From positions 7,637 through 71,636 of the forward strand of contig CAZQDZ010000022.1 in assembly GCA_964591455.1 (NCBI GenBank): DNA of 64,000 nt, read 5' to 3'. The position numbers and the translations under genes are program-made. Below the pieces are notes generated by a model. That model was not told the origin of the DNA, did not search any database, and was given only the letters and a program-made list of their open reading frames with translations. How positions within the stretch are numbered: the stretch's first letter is position 1; every line of letters starts with the position of its first letter. This document shows positions 46,774 to 55,185 of the stretch, in pieces. The stretch comes from RFSX01 sp964591455 (GTDB lineage Bacteria > Bacteroidota > Bacteroidia > Chitinophagales > Saprospiraceae).

Positions 46774-47304
46774 TTACAATGCCTTGATTCTCTGTTCTAT
46801 TTGATTCAGTGCAGATGCACTATATCCTTTCGGTTCAAATACAATATTGCCTTCCTGGTCTACAAGAAACATTCTAGGAATTGCAGATATATCCAACTCG
46901 TTAACCAGATAACCATATTCATCATGAATCACCTTAAAGTTCCAGTCGGTACTATTGACCATTTGAAATATTTTAGCATGAGCAGTTGGTTTATCTATGG
47001 AGACCGCAATAAATTCAAAATCATATTTTTCTGACCAATCACAGTGTACTCTCTGCAGTGCACGAAGTTCGTTCCTACAGGGACCACACCAAGTAGCCCA
47101 TACACTCACTAAGTAAATTTTACCTTTTGGCATATGAGATGACAAATAAGATTTCTCACCCTGATTATTTTTTACATGGATCTTGAGCGGTTTCTTAGTG
47201 GTGCCGTGCACAGAGTTAAAAGGGAAAGCACTCTGTGATATTAGTGAACTCATGCACATTAAGAAAATTACAGTATAGAGAAATCGCATAATTCTAAATT
47301 TCAT
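46774..47304 (-). CDS. TlpA/ResA-like thioredoxin family protein
   Basis: This 176-aa exported protein has a signal peptide (FLYTVIFLMCMSSLISQ) and then a thioredoxin fold. The active site is VWATWCGPCRNE (canonical CGPC), followed by FEFIAVSIDKPTAHAKIFQ, a YLVNELDISAIPRMFLVDQEG cis-Pro strand and VFEPKGYS. It should act as a periplasmic thiol-disulfide reductase. Its start is seven bases from the end of the broken ankyrin frame upstream, so it may once have been downstream in that transcript. Confidence 0.85.
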   Translation of the reverse strand: MKFRIMRFLYTVIFLMCMSSLISQSAFPFNSVHGTTKKPLKIHVKNNQGEKSYLSSHMPKGKIYLVSVWATWCGPCRNELRALQRVHCDWSEKYDFEFIAVSIDKPTAHAKIFQMVNSTDWNFKVIHDEYGYLVNELDISAIPRMFLVDQEGNIVFEPKGYSASALNQIEQRIKAL

Positions 47305-47310
47305 TTCATT

Positions 47311-47724
47311 TCAAATTGTAAGGCCTAAAGTCCTCATTACATAACCCAATATGTCTATTAAACTTTTAGGTCGTCTATACCAGCAGGCCCAAGATAGCGC
47401 TGTATCACCATTGGCATCAACTAACGCTTTCTGTGCCCCAAATTTCAACAACAATTCAATAACATCCAAACTACAAAATGCAGCCGCGCGATGCAATGGC
47501 GTTTCTCCGTTCGTCTTTGCATCATAATAAAAGTTATGCGAACCAATTTTAAGAATTGTTTGTGCATTCCGATTTGCATGATTTTACAGTATCAACTGGA
47601 TTACATCCAAATTCTCATTTTCCATGGTTACTGACGCGTGATGGAGAGGAGTTTCGTTTGATGGCACTTACCCTGATTCTACATTGGCGCCACTATCGAG
47701 CGATATTCTGATGCATTCTAATTG
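47311..47724 (-). pseudogene. broken ankyrin-repeat gene
   Basis: One minus-strand frame encodes ankyrin repeats: ECIRISLDSGANVESG, NETPLHHASVTMENENLDVIQLIL, NGETPLHRAAAFCSLDVIELLLKFGAQKAL, NGDTALSWACWYRRPKSLIDIL. Two in-frame TAA stops (47668-47670 and 47584-47586) interrupt it. The last 61 codons remain open. The 5' end runs in frame, with no gap, into MBOAT sequence at 47725, so the ankyrin gene has lost its own start. It is a dead remnant. Confidence 0.85.
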
Positions 47725-47995
47725 GCTGCCATGCCAAAATCCACTGACAATAAAGATGACAAAAGTGTTTCTTATTCATCAAATTACTTCCTCTACTCCC
47801 TCCTAAAGGAATGTATACATAATCTCTAAACCATGGAGATAATGATATGTGCCATCTTCTCCAGAATTCTGCAATGTCCCTGGGAAAATATGGGAAGGCA
47901 AAATTCTTTTTAAGATTGAAACCAAATAGCCTAGCATACCAATCGCAATATCGGAATATCCAGAAAAGTCACCATATATCTGAAAGAACTAGAGG
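47725..47995 (-). pseudogene. fragment of an MBOAT (AlgI-like) O-acyltransferase gene
   Basis: In two minus-strand frames one reads QIYGDFSGYSDIAIG, then LFGFNLKKNFAFPYFPRDIAEFW, RRWHISLSPWFRDYVYIPLG, then TFVIFIVSGFWHG. This is the diagnostic core of AlgI-type membrane-bound O-acyltransferases, including the conserved His-containing GFWHG. At least two frameshifts (near 47930 and 47770) break it, and everything before QIY and after GFWHG is missing. An apparent + strand frame here (47847-48029) is the shadow of this remnant. Confidence 0.8.
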
Positions 47996-48082
47996 CTTGA
48001 CCTTATCACAGATGGCCTCAATAAAATAGCGTGACCCACCACATTTTATGTCCTCAATTAATTACTGTAATTTTATGCCGCT

Positions 48083-48244
48083 AAAGGTGACAGACACTGT
48101 GTCTGTCTTAAAAGGGAATCCAGTGAAAATCTGGAACAGTCCCCGCTGCTGTAAGGTGCATACAAAGGATGAGTAGCACTACAACCACTGTCAATTATGA
48201 TGGGAAGGCCTACTCAAAGCACTAAGTCAGAAGACCTGCCTTGG
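48083..48244 (+). promoter_or_regulatory. cobalamin riboswitch
   Basis: The ordered signature is AAAGGTG, then AAAAGGGAATCCAGTGAAAA, AGTCCCCGCTGCTGTAA, CCACTGT, GGGAAGGC and GTCAGAAGACCTGCC, all in the correct order and spacing for an AdoCbl-type B12 riboswitch. A further AGGTTCGGAGGAAACC at 48263-48278 leads to the start of the BtuB-like gene at 48312. High cobalamin should repress the downstream pair. Confidence 0.95.
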
Positions 48245-48311
48245 TAATAATTCGTTTTAAACAGGTTCGGAGGAAACCATCTAAAACATAATATTATTTG
48301 GAGATATAGAC

Positions 48312-50210
48312 ATGAGATTTGCATTTCTAATGTTATTAGTTGCGTGTACTGACCTTTATGGTCAGGAGGACACTCTTACCTTAGACCCAAGCATTTGGCA
48401 TGTAGAAGTAGAGGCCCTCACGATACTACAAACTTCTAACATTTCATCTGACAATAAGGTTAGTGACATAGTACCAGGTTTGCAAACCCAGCCTGATAAA
48501 TTACTGGATAATCAGACCAGTGCTTACATCAAATCATACGGACTGGGTTCACTGGCGACAATTTCTCTTTGGGGTGGCAATGCAAGCCAGACACTGATTA
48601 CTTGGGAAGATGTGCCTGTCACTAATCCTATGCTGGGACTGACTGACTTGTCCTTGCTCACTGGTTTTTATAATCAATCACTGAGTCTAGACAAAGGAGG
48701 AGCTAGCGCCGATAGAGGTTCTGGTGCAATCACAGGCGTAGTGGATGTGAGCAGACAGCCCTACATGGCGCTTGACAATATTAACGGATGGCATGTAGGT
48801 GGCGGCATGTCTCTCGGTAGTTTTGATGCTGAACATTATCACGCTGATGCCTCTATATCATCTGGAAAGACCCGCGTGGAAATAAGCGGTTTTCTTAGAG
48901 CAGCTGACAATAATTTCAGTTACATACTGGGATCTAATGAGCTCATAAATACCAATGCTGATATCTCATCCATGGGTCTACTTCTGAATGCAGATTATCA
49001 AGTTCATCCCCAGCACAAGATTACCTTAGATGGATGGATGCAGAAAACAGAAAAGGGAATCCCACCTACCACCACACAGACCAGATCCGTTGCTAGACAG
49101 AATGATAGGCTGAATCGCTTCCGTCTTGGCTGGATTGCTCAGTCTAACCAGCTCCAATGGCAATCCACACTAGCCTATCTCGATGAACATAATAATTTTC
49201 AAGACGATGAGATTCTCCTGGATGCAAGAAATAGATTTACTCGCCTCTGGTATCAAGGGGAGGTGAATTATAAACTAGGGGTATTCCTAGCGAAAGGAAA
49301 ATATGAATTTAACCAGACCAATGGGTTCTCAGATAATTATCTAGATGGTTCCCAGCAGCTTACTGTCCATGCACTCTATGGCAATCTTATATATTTTAGT
49401 AATCGCTGGCAGGTGGACCTTGGTCTAAGAAAGGAAAGGAACAACATCACTCGTGTGCCACTTATACCTGCATGGAATATTTCGTATAATAAAGACAAGT
49501 GGGGAGTGAAAGCGAAATGGACTAGAGAGTTTAGAGCACCTACGCTGAATGAAATATTCTGGCAGCCCGGAGGCAACCCCGAGTTAAGTCCTGAGAAAGG
49601 ATGGAATCAGGAATTGCAATTCTACACGAGGAAACTCATTCCATATGTGACTCATATAGAAACGAACCTCTATCATCGACGTATCACTGATTGGATATTA
49701 TGGGCGCCTGTAGAGAACACCTTTATCTGGCGACCATTCAATATAGGTCTTGTGCGAAGCTATGGCCTAGACATTGCGCTTGAAAACGAAACCAACATCG
49801 GTGACTATAACCTAACGACTTCCTTAGGATATAATTATACCCGCTCAGAAAATCTCAATCAAGTGGACCTGCCGAAAATTGAAATAGGAGACCAACTTAT
49901 CTACACACCACGACACCAGTTCAGAGGCTCCTCTACCTTAAGTATAAATGGATGGGAAGCACAGATAAATGTAAATCATACTGGACAAGTAGCAGGTGTC
50001 AATGAAAATTTAGATGGTTATACAATCGTATCAGCCAATGTTAGAAAATTGCTTTCAGAAGACATTTATAACGGTAGTATATATGTGGAATTAGAAAATA
50101 TACTCAATGCAGATTTCAGAGTTATAGAAAGGCGACCTATGCCCGGGCGCTATATCACTATAGGGATAAGACTAACAATAAATAAATTTAAAGAAACTAG
50201 AGATGAATAA
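48312..50210 (+). CDS. btuB: BtuB-like TonB-dependent vitamin B12 receptor
   Basis: This is a 632-aa outer-membrane receptor. After a short signal (MLLVACTDLYGQ), a plug domain is seen at about 45-150 (LQTQPDKLLDNQTSAYIKSYGLGSLATISLWGGNASQTLITWEDVPV, GSGAITGVVDV), then a barrel with LNEIFWQPGGNPELSPEKG and the end MPGRYITIGIRLTINK. The assignment to cobalamin comes from the riboswitch directly upstream. No BtuFCD transporter is in the window, so inner-membrane uptake genes must be elsewhere. It overlaps the next gene by eight bases, implying translational coupling. Confidence 0.88.
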   Translation: MRFAFLMLLVACTDLYGQEDTLTLDPSIWHVEVEALTILQTSNISSDNKVSDIVPGLQTQPDKLLDNQTSAYIKSYGLGSLATISLWGGNASQTLITWEDVPVTNPMLGLTDLSLLTGFYNQSLSLDKGGASADRGSGAITGVVDVSRQPYMALDNINGWHVGGGMSLGSFDAEHYHADASISSGKTRVEISGFLRAADNNFSYILGSNELINTNADISSMGLLLNADYQVHPQHKITLDGWMQKTEKGIPPTTTQTRSVARQNDRLNRFRLGWIAQSNQLQWQSTLAYLDEHNNFQDDEILLDARNRFTRLWYQGEVNYKLGVFLAKGKYEFNQTNGFSDNYLDGSQQLTVHALYGNLIYFSNRWQVDLGLRKERNNITRVPLIPAWNISYNKDKWGVKAKWTREFRAPTLNEIFWQPGGNPELSPEKGWNQELQFYTRKLIPYVTHIETNLYHRRITDWILWAPVENTFIWRPFNIGLVRSYGLDIALENETNIGDYNLTTSLGYNYTRSENLNQVDLPKIEIGDQLIYTPRHQFRGSSTLSINGWEAQINVNHTGQVAGVNENLDGYTIVSANVRKLLSEDIYNGSIYVELENILNADFRVIERRPMPGRYITIGIRLTINKFKETRDE

Positions 50211-51180
50211 AAATCTACTATCAGTACTTCTATTAATATTTGTACTACACGTTGGTTACGGACAGACCACTTCTGACTTTGAGTCATTTAATTTACCGCC
50301 AGAGACCTTTCTAAATGGTTCTGACGGTTCCGGAGGATTCACAGATGGAAATATCAGATTGCTTAATGATTTTAATGATGCCTATGGCTCTTGGACGGGA
50401 TGGTCCATTTCCACTACTACTGATGTAGAGACACCAGGATTCGTAAATCAGTATAGTTGTATCGCGGGCAGTGGTGTAGATGGGTCGCCTACCTATGCTA
50501 CCACCTTTGTTTCCGGAGAGAGTCTATTGCATACAGTGGATGAGGGAAGAGGTGTCGTAGAAGGATTCTATATAAATAATTCTACCTATGCTGCATTAAG
50601 CATGAGAGATGGCGATGCTTTCGCCAAAAGGTTTGGCGGCGAGGATGGGACTGACCCTGATTTCCTTTTCGTTAGCATTAAGGAGTATGGAAGTAGTAAT
50701 GTGAATAATGACAGCATCGTTTTTTATTTGGCAGACTACCGATTTGACAATTCGCAAGATGACTACATCTTGGATGAATGGACTTACATAGACCTGACCC
50801 AATTCGGGAATGTAGATACCCTTTCATTTCAGTTGTTTTCGAGTGATGTGGGCCAATTTGGCATCAATACACCAGCTTATTTCTGTATAGACAATATCAT
50901 CACTAGAGATATGAACTCGACCTCTACTAATGAGATAGGAGACATAAATAGCATTATATCTGTCTACCCCAACCCATCTAATGGCGACATTTGGATAGAA
51001 AATAAAGAAGCATTTACCGAATACACTATCGTGGATATACTAGGCAAACAGCTTGCAGATGGGCCGCTAGTAGATGGTCTTCAGCAGTTGCATATAGGAG
51101 ATTTAGGCAGTGGACAGTACTTTTTGAATCTCCGAGGGGCTAATAATGTGCAGGCTATCCGACCAATACTTCTGCATTAG
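50203..51180 (+). CDS. DUF4465-type T9SS-secreted protein, likely B12-uptake partner
   Basis: This 325-aa exported protein has a signal peptide (LLSVLLLIFVLHVGYGQ), a single beta-sandwich domain at about 25-235 of the DUF4465 type (FESFNLPPETFLNGSDGSGGFTDGNIRLLNDFNDAYGSWTGWSISTT, YAALSMRDGDAFAKRFGG, FYLADYRFD, YFCIDNI), and a T9SS type A sorting domain (ISVYPNPSNGDIWIENKEAF onward). It shares the riboswitch-controlled transcript with btuB and overlaps it. In Bacteroides, surface lipoproteins next to BtuB capture cobalamin; this one would be delivered by T9SS. The B12-binding role is inference from operon and regulation. Confidence 0.78.
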   Translation: MNKNLLSVLLLIFVLHVGYGQTTSDFESFNLPPETFLNGSDGSGGFTDGNIRLLNDFNDAYGSWTGWSISTTTDVETPGFVNQYSCIAGSGVDGSPTYATTFVSGESLLHTVDEGRGVVEGFYINNSTYAALSMRDGDAFAKRFGGEDGTDPDFLFVSIKEYGSSNVNNDSIVFYLADYRFDNSQDDYILDEWTYIDLTQFGNVDTLSFQLFSSDVGQFGINTPAYFCIDNIITRDMNSTSTNEIGDINSIISVYPNPSNGDIWIENKEAFTEYTIVDILGKQLADGPLVDGLQQLHIGDLGSGQYFLNLRGANNVQAIRPILLH

Positions 51181-51555
51181 GGTTAAAATAAACGCGAATT
51201 TATTAAAAACATAATATCCTCTTTATCAATCAATTACATATTATTTTTCTGTTTTTTTTCAATAAACCCAAATTTTCAAGGATTCTACCCAACCAATATT
51301 GAAGGAAATCAGTCTTTAGAAATAGATCAGCTATGAAAAAGCACTTTACTTTATTGTGGAATTAGTGATTTCTTAGATGTTTTTCTCTATTCCGCATGGT
51401 GGCCATAAAGTTGCAACGACAGACTCGATTAACTAAGGTTTAGTTTTCGTCGCAACTTTTGGCCTTTTTTTTTGCCATCCTTATAGAACATTCCTCCAGT
51501 AGAATCAGAAATAAATAATTACTATCTTCATAGCAATTATTTAATATCTGAAATT
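51181..51555. other. 375-base intergenic region with large hairpin
   Basis: Between the B12 operon and the ECF sigma gene. It contains an ATG-started 10-codon frame at 51332 (MKKHFTLLWN) and the strong hairpin at 51401-51473. The remainder is AT-rich with no gene seen. Confidence 0.4.
51401..51473 (+). terminator. large hairpin terminator or attenuator
   Basis: GGCCATAAAGTTGCAACGAC pairs, with two small bulges, with GTCGCAACTTTTGGCC. The loop holds a second hairpin AACTAA/TTAGTT, and nine T follow. It lies 220 bases after the B12 operon, 83 bases before the sigma gene, and shortly after a 10-codon ATG frame. It may terminate the operon or act as a leader of the sigma gene. Confidence 0.75.
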
Positions 51556-52095
51556 TTGAACATAGAGACCATCATAGAAGGTTGCAAAATGAATGACCGT
51601 CGCTGTCAAGAACAGCTATACCGGTCCCAGTTTCCAATCTTAATGTCTATGTGTCTGCGATACACAGCCGACAGAGAGAAGGCCGCAGCGATAATCAATG
51701 ATGGAATGTTCAAGGTATTTACTAAGATAGACCAGTATGAGCACAAAGGTAGCTTTGAGGGTTGGATACGAAGAATCGTCTTCAGGTGTCTATCAGATGC
51801 TGTTAGAAAAGACAGTAACTATTTGAAATTTATGGTCTTTGAAGACCAGGAACAAAGTTCTATCCCACTCGCATTGACTCATCTATATGAGGAGGATATA
51901 ATTAGGATGATTAAGAAAATTCCAAATGCGTCCGGTGAAGTATTCACTATGTACGCTATTCAGGGATATAGTCATAAGGAGATAGCAGAAGCCAAAGGTA
52001 TTAGTGTAGGAACTTCCAAATGGCATTTATCAGAAGCAAGGAGAAAATTACAAGAATTGATCCTTGAAACAGACAAGAATAGAAATGCAGGATAA
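51556..52095 (+). CDS. ECF-type RNA polymerase sigma factor
   Basis: This is a 179-aa sigma-70 family protein. Region 2 reads LYRSQFPILMSMCLRYTADREKAAAIINDGMFKVFTKIDQYEHKGSFEGWIRRIVFRCLSDAVRK, and region 4 reads IPNASGEVFTMYAIQGYSHKEIAEAKGISVGTSKWHLSEARRKLQELI. The reading frame starts at TTG 51556. An internal ATG at 51589 would cut into the first helix (IIEGCKMNDRRCQEQLYR) that family members keep, so I prefer the TTG. It overlaps the next gene, which is probably its membrane partner. Confidence 0.88.
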   Translation: MNIETIIEGCKMNDRRCQEQLYRSQFPILMSMCLRYTADREKAAAIINDGMFKVFTKIDQYEHKGSFEGWIRRIVFRCLSDAVRKDSNYLKFMVFEDQEQSSIPLALTHLYEEDIIRMIKKIPNASGEVFTMYAIQGYSHKEIAEAKGISVGTSKWHLSEARRKLQELILETDKNRNAG

Positions 52096-53251
52096 AGAGC
52101 ATTTAACATATAACGAAGAATACATCAGCAAGAATTGGAGCCAAGTGGCGAAGAGACTTGATGAGGTGGTTCCAGTAGCACAGCCGCAAAGGAATAATAA
52201 CAAGTTTTTACTTTTATTCCTCTCAGGCTTATTAGTACTGTCCACCGGGGTCGCCTCCTACTTTGCATTTATGTATGCTTCGCATATCCCATCAGCTACA
52301 CTGACCAAGGAAAAAATAATCTACAAAGACAGAGTTAGTCTTGCTCCCTTACAAAAAGGTACTAAGGTTAATAAAGATGTATCTAATTCTTCTGCTTTGG
52401 CTTCGGTGAACCAAGGCAATTCATCTAACGCTATCTCTTATTATTTCGATGAAGAAGAATTGTATTCTGATATGAATCGCCTAATTGGAGAGGAGAATAA
52501 TGAAGCATCGACAAAGAAGAATACAAAACCTTTGGATTATATTGGTAGAATCTCCGCGCAGAAAGTGAACTTGAACAATACACCAAGAACGGTTCATATA
52601 GTCAATAATGATTCTAATAATGGTACCTATATAGAAGATAGGAATCTAGACTTCCATATAGCGTTGCAAGCAATTGTAACCTCTGACAAAGATTTTACTG
52701 GCGTAGGGTTTGCGACCGGTGTAGATATTCCAGTAGGTAAAAAATTCGGCATATCTACCGGACTAGGTGTTAATGTCTTATCCAGAGAACATTACTTCGT
52801 ACCACCTTTAGACAGAGGGTCTTCTGCGAGCAAGCTACCTAATGCAGGGTTAGCCTCTCCTATACCTGCTGGCACTGATACATACTACAATGGATTAAAT
52901 ACTATAAAGCAGGTATACCTACCTGTTAGTTTGAATTATAATCTTTCAAACAAAGTTGCAGTGAACTCTGGTGTTAGAGTCAGATATACGTATAGTGAAG
53001 ATTTGGATGAAAATCTACCTGGTCCTGTTACTAGAAGAGTGCCAATCACACTAGCAGAATCAGAATCAATTTTTGCGGATACCAATCTGGGTATCTCTGC
53101 TGGGGTTACTCTAAGACTTAATCCTCACTTCAGCATATTACTTGATGGAGAATGGGGTGTGAATAGACTGATTTCTGACCCAGTCATTCCAAACTTCGGA
53201 GAACAGCCAAGCCTGAATCTACTTAACTTGACTACGAGTTATAAGTTCTAA
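52085..53251 (+). CDS. membrane-anchored protein with C-terminal outer-membrane-type beta-barrel domain; possible anti-sigma partner
   Basis: This is a 388-aa protein from the ATG at 52085, overlapping the sigma gene by 11 bases. Residues 1-38 are cytoplasmic and helical (EEYISKNWSQVAKRLDEVVPV), a single membrane helix follows (FLLLFLSGLLVLSTGVASYFAFMYA, about 40-65), then ~110 polar residues. The C-terminal half, from about 190, is rich in barrel strands (DFHIALQAIVTSDKDFTGVGFATGVDIPVGKKFGISTGLGVNVLS, VYLPVSLNYNLSNKVAVNSGVRVRYTY, LGISAGVTLRLNPHFSILLDGEWGVN, LLNLTTSYKF). The overlap with an ECF sigma gene suggests that the cytoplasmic end binds the sigma factor. An inner-membrane helix with an outer-membrane-type barrel is a strange combination. 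Confidence 0.7.
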   Translation: MQDKEHLTYNEEYISKNWSQVAKRLDEVVPVAQPQRNNNKFLLLFLSGLLVLSTGVASYFAFMYASHIPSATLTKEKIIYKDRVSLAPLQKGTKVNKDVSNSSALASVNQGNSSNAISYYFDEEELYSDMNRLIGEENNEASTKKNTKPLDYIGRISAQKVNLNNTPRTVHIVNNDSNNGTYIEDRNLDFHIALQAIVTSDKDFTGVGFATGVDIPVGKKFGISTGLGVNVLSREHYFVPPLDRGSSASKLPNAGLASPIPAGTDTYYNGLNTIKQVYLPVSLNYNLSNKVAVNSGVRVRYTYSEDLDENLPGPVTRRVPITLAESESIFADTNLGISAGVTLRLNPHFSILLDGEWGVNRLISDPVIPNFGEQPSLNLLNLTTSYKF

Positions 53252-53288
53252 GGATAATTTCTCCTTCGTATAAAATCAAGATTTAATT

Positions 53289-53963
53289 TTACCTATAAGT
53301 TGGACGCATACAATATGATAAGAACATTTCCTTGAGATGAGCTCTATCTATCTTATGCACCCCTGAATAGCTTATAATATATATAGATAGTTTATTCTTA
53401 CTTATTACATCTTTAATCATCTTGATTCTATCTGGGGTAAGATATTGATCCTTATTGCCATAAGTGTATAGGATAGAGAGACTATTTAGTGCGGTAGCTG
53501 AAGACTTCAGATCTATATCTTCTGGTATCCAACAAGAATATCCAATTAAGATATCTGCTTCAATTTTATCGTAGTGCAACCAGCGGAAAGCTGTCGTGCC
53601 TCCTTGGGAGAATCCTAAAATAATTTTGCGACATGCAGGTGCTAATTCAGCGCTAAAATGGTTATACAGCACACTTAGATAATTAGAAAAATCTTTAATC
53701 TCATCCAACCTATCTCTGGAAGTCATCCAACTGGCAACGACATCTCCACCAAATCCATTTGCATAAAATCTATTGAGTGCTTCAGGTGCTACAACAAAGT
53801 GCTCTTCAGGATTAAAGTCCTTAAACTTATACAACATTTGTTCGCAGAGCATATTGGACCCATGAAGGCAGAACCAGAAATATTTGGTTTTCTCTGATAA
53901 TGTGCCGTAGGTCACATACCTAGCTGTCTTCTGCGTAGGTATATATTCCGTTTTTATTACCAT
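53289..53963 (-). CDS. phospholipase/carboxylesterase-type alpha/beta hydrolase
   Basis: This is a 224-aa cytosolic esterase-like protein. The HG oxyanion motif is in FWFCLHGSNM near residue 33, and the nucleophile elbow GFSQGG lies near residue 118. Acid and base positions are probably YGNKDQY (Asp near 177) and GVHKIDR (His near 204). It resembles dienelactone hydrolase/YpfH-type esterases. It follows the APH-type kinase gene by nine bases on the - strand, so both are on one transcript. Substrate unknown. Confidence 0.75.
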   Translation of the reverse strand: MVIKTEYIPTQKTARYVTYGTLSEKTKYFWFCLHGSNMLCEQMLYKFKDFNPEEHFVVAPEALNRFYANGFGGDVVASWMTSRDRLDEIKDFSNYLSVLYNHFSAELAPACRKIILGFSQGGTTAFRWLHYDKIEADILIGYSCWIPEDIDLKSSATALNSLSILYTYGNKDQYLTPDRIKMIKDVISKNKLSIYIISYSGVHKIDRAHLKEMFLSYCMRPTYR

Positions 53964-53972
53964 GTCACCTTG

Positions 53973-55019
53973 TTACTCAGTCATTAATTTTCTTGCGTAG
54001 CCAGCAAATATATCGGCCGCATTCTGAAATTTTTTCATTCGCTTATCCGTGGATTTACCGTTTACATATCTCTGATATAGCTGAGCTGCGATGACCCCAA
54101 TTCTTAGAAATGCAAAGGCATGATACCAATTGATATTATCCATAGAAAAACCAGTATACTCTGCATACTTGTCTATGACAAACTGTTTTGTCGGAAATTC
54201 CGTAGAAAGATAGGCAGGTAAGTCATGTTTATCAAAGTAGGGTTCACGCCAATAACTCAAGGTTGTACCCAAGTCCACTAAGGGATCACCTAGTGTCGTC
54301 ATATCCCAATCAAATACTGCAGTCACTTCGTCCGGATTATCTGGTTGAAACTGACAGTTATCTAGCTTTAGATCATTGTGAATAATTGAAATAGCCTGTG
54401 GCGTAGGGATGTTACCAGTCAGGTGTTCTATAACGTAATCCATGTCATTGGAATTCCCAGCCTTCACCAGACTCCATCTTTTTGCCAAGCCCGCAAGTTG
54501 TCTTTCTAGAAATCCTTCTGGCCTGCCCAACTTGGCTAAGTCTGCCTTTTCAAAGTCTACCTTGTGCAAATCAGCAGATACCTTGACTAGTGCCTCTGCT
54601 AGTCGCTCAGCTGCATTATTATAAGATTTAAAACAATCTAACACATGTGTTCGAACTACAACACCAGTCTTGCGTTCGAGAACAACAAAAGGAGCGCCGA
54701 TGATACTTTCATCATCACAATAATGATAAGCTTGTGGGGCTTGTTGAAAGAACTGATGTAATTTGGATAGCACACGAAATTCTCTTTTCATATCATGGGC
54801 ACCTGGAGCGATCTTACCAAAGGGCGGTCTTCTTATTACCAGTTCTTTTTCTCCAAGCCTAAGCAGATAAGTTAGGTTCGCATGACCCCCATGAAACTGC
54901 AATACTTGCATATTCCCATTGGTCGTTTCTGGCATAACAGCTCTCAGGTACGCTTCTAGTGCAGCCCAATTTTGTTCCTCCCCCTCCCTCACTTGCATTG
55001 CTTTATCAATGTCTTTCAT
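53973..55019 (-). CDS. phosphotransferase (APH) family protein, ACAD10/11-like
   Basis: This 348-aa protein has the aminoglycoside-phosphotransferase/choline-kinase fold. LQFHGGHANLTYLLRLGEKELVIRRPP is the nucleotide-binding lobe (near 38-65), SIIHNDLKLDNCQF is the catalytic loop (HxDxxxxN, near 213), and AVFDWDMTTLGDPLVDLG is the metal-binding DFG-equivalent (near 233). Close relatives occur with acyl-CoA dehydrogenases (ACAD10/11 N-terminal domain, which phosphorylates 4-hydroxy-acyl-CoAs). Here it pairs with an esterase downstream and an SDR upstream, compatible with hydroxy-acid catabolism; the pathway is inference. Confidence 0.82.
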   Translation of the reverse strand: MKDIDKAMQVREGEEQNWAALEAYLRAVMPETTNGNMQVLQFHGGHANLTYLLRLGEKELVIRRPPFGKIAPGAHDMKREFRVLSKLHQFFQQAPQAYHYCDDESIIGAPFVVLERKTGVVVRTHVLDCFKSYNNAAERLAEALVKVSADLHKVDFEKADLAKLGRPEGFLERQLAGLAKRWSLVKAGNSNDMDYVIEHLTGNIPTPQAISIIHNDLKLDNCQFQPDNPDEVTAVFDWDMTTLGDPLVDLGTTLSYWREPYFDKHDLPAYLSTEFPTKQFVIDKYAEYTGFSMDNINWYHAFAFLRIGVIAAQLYQRYVNGKSTDKRMKKFQNAADIFAGYARKLMTE

Positions 55020-55185
55020 TGTTTCACCATTTATATTTCATCAAAGTACTGAGTCATAAATCCCACTTCTACATAAGACTTAATTCAGTCAATTGTGACA
55101 AAGAAATTCTCTGTAAAATAAAACTAAAAATAGAAATGCCTCCGAAACAAAACATCGGACAATAATTCTATTTATTCAACTAAAC

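Noticed and set aside
47847..48029. A 60-codon + strand open frame before the B12 riboswitch
   Set aside because: The minus strand of the same bases encodes the MBOAT core motifs, so this is a shadow of the acyltransferase remnant.
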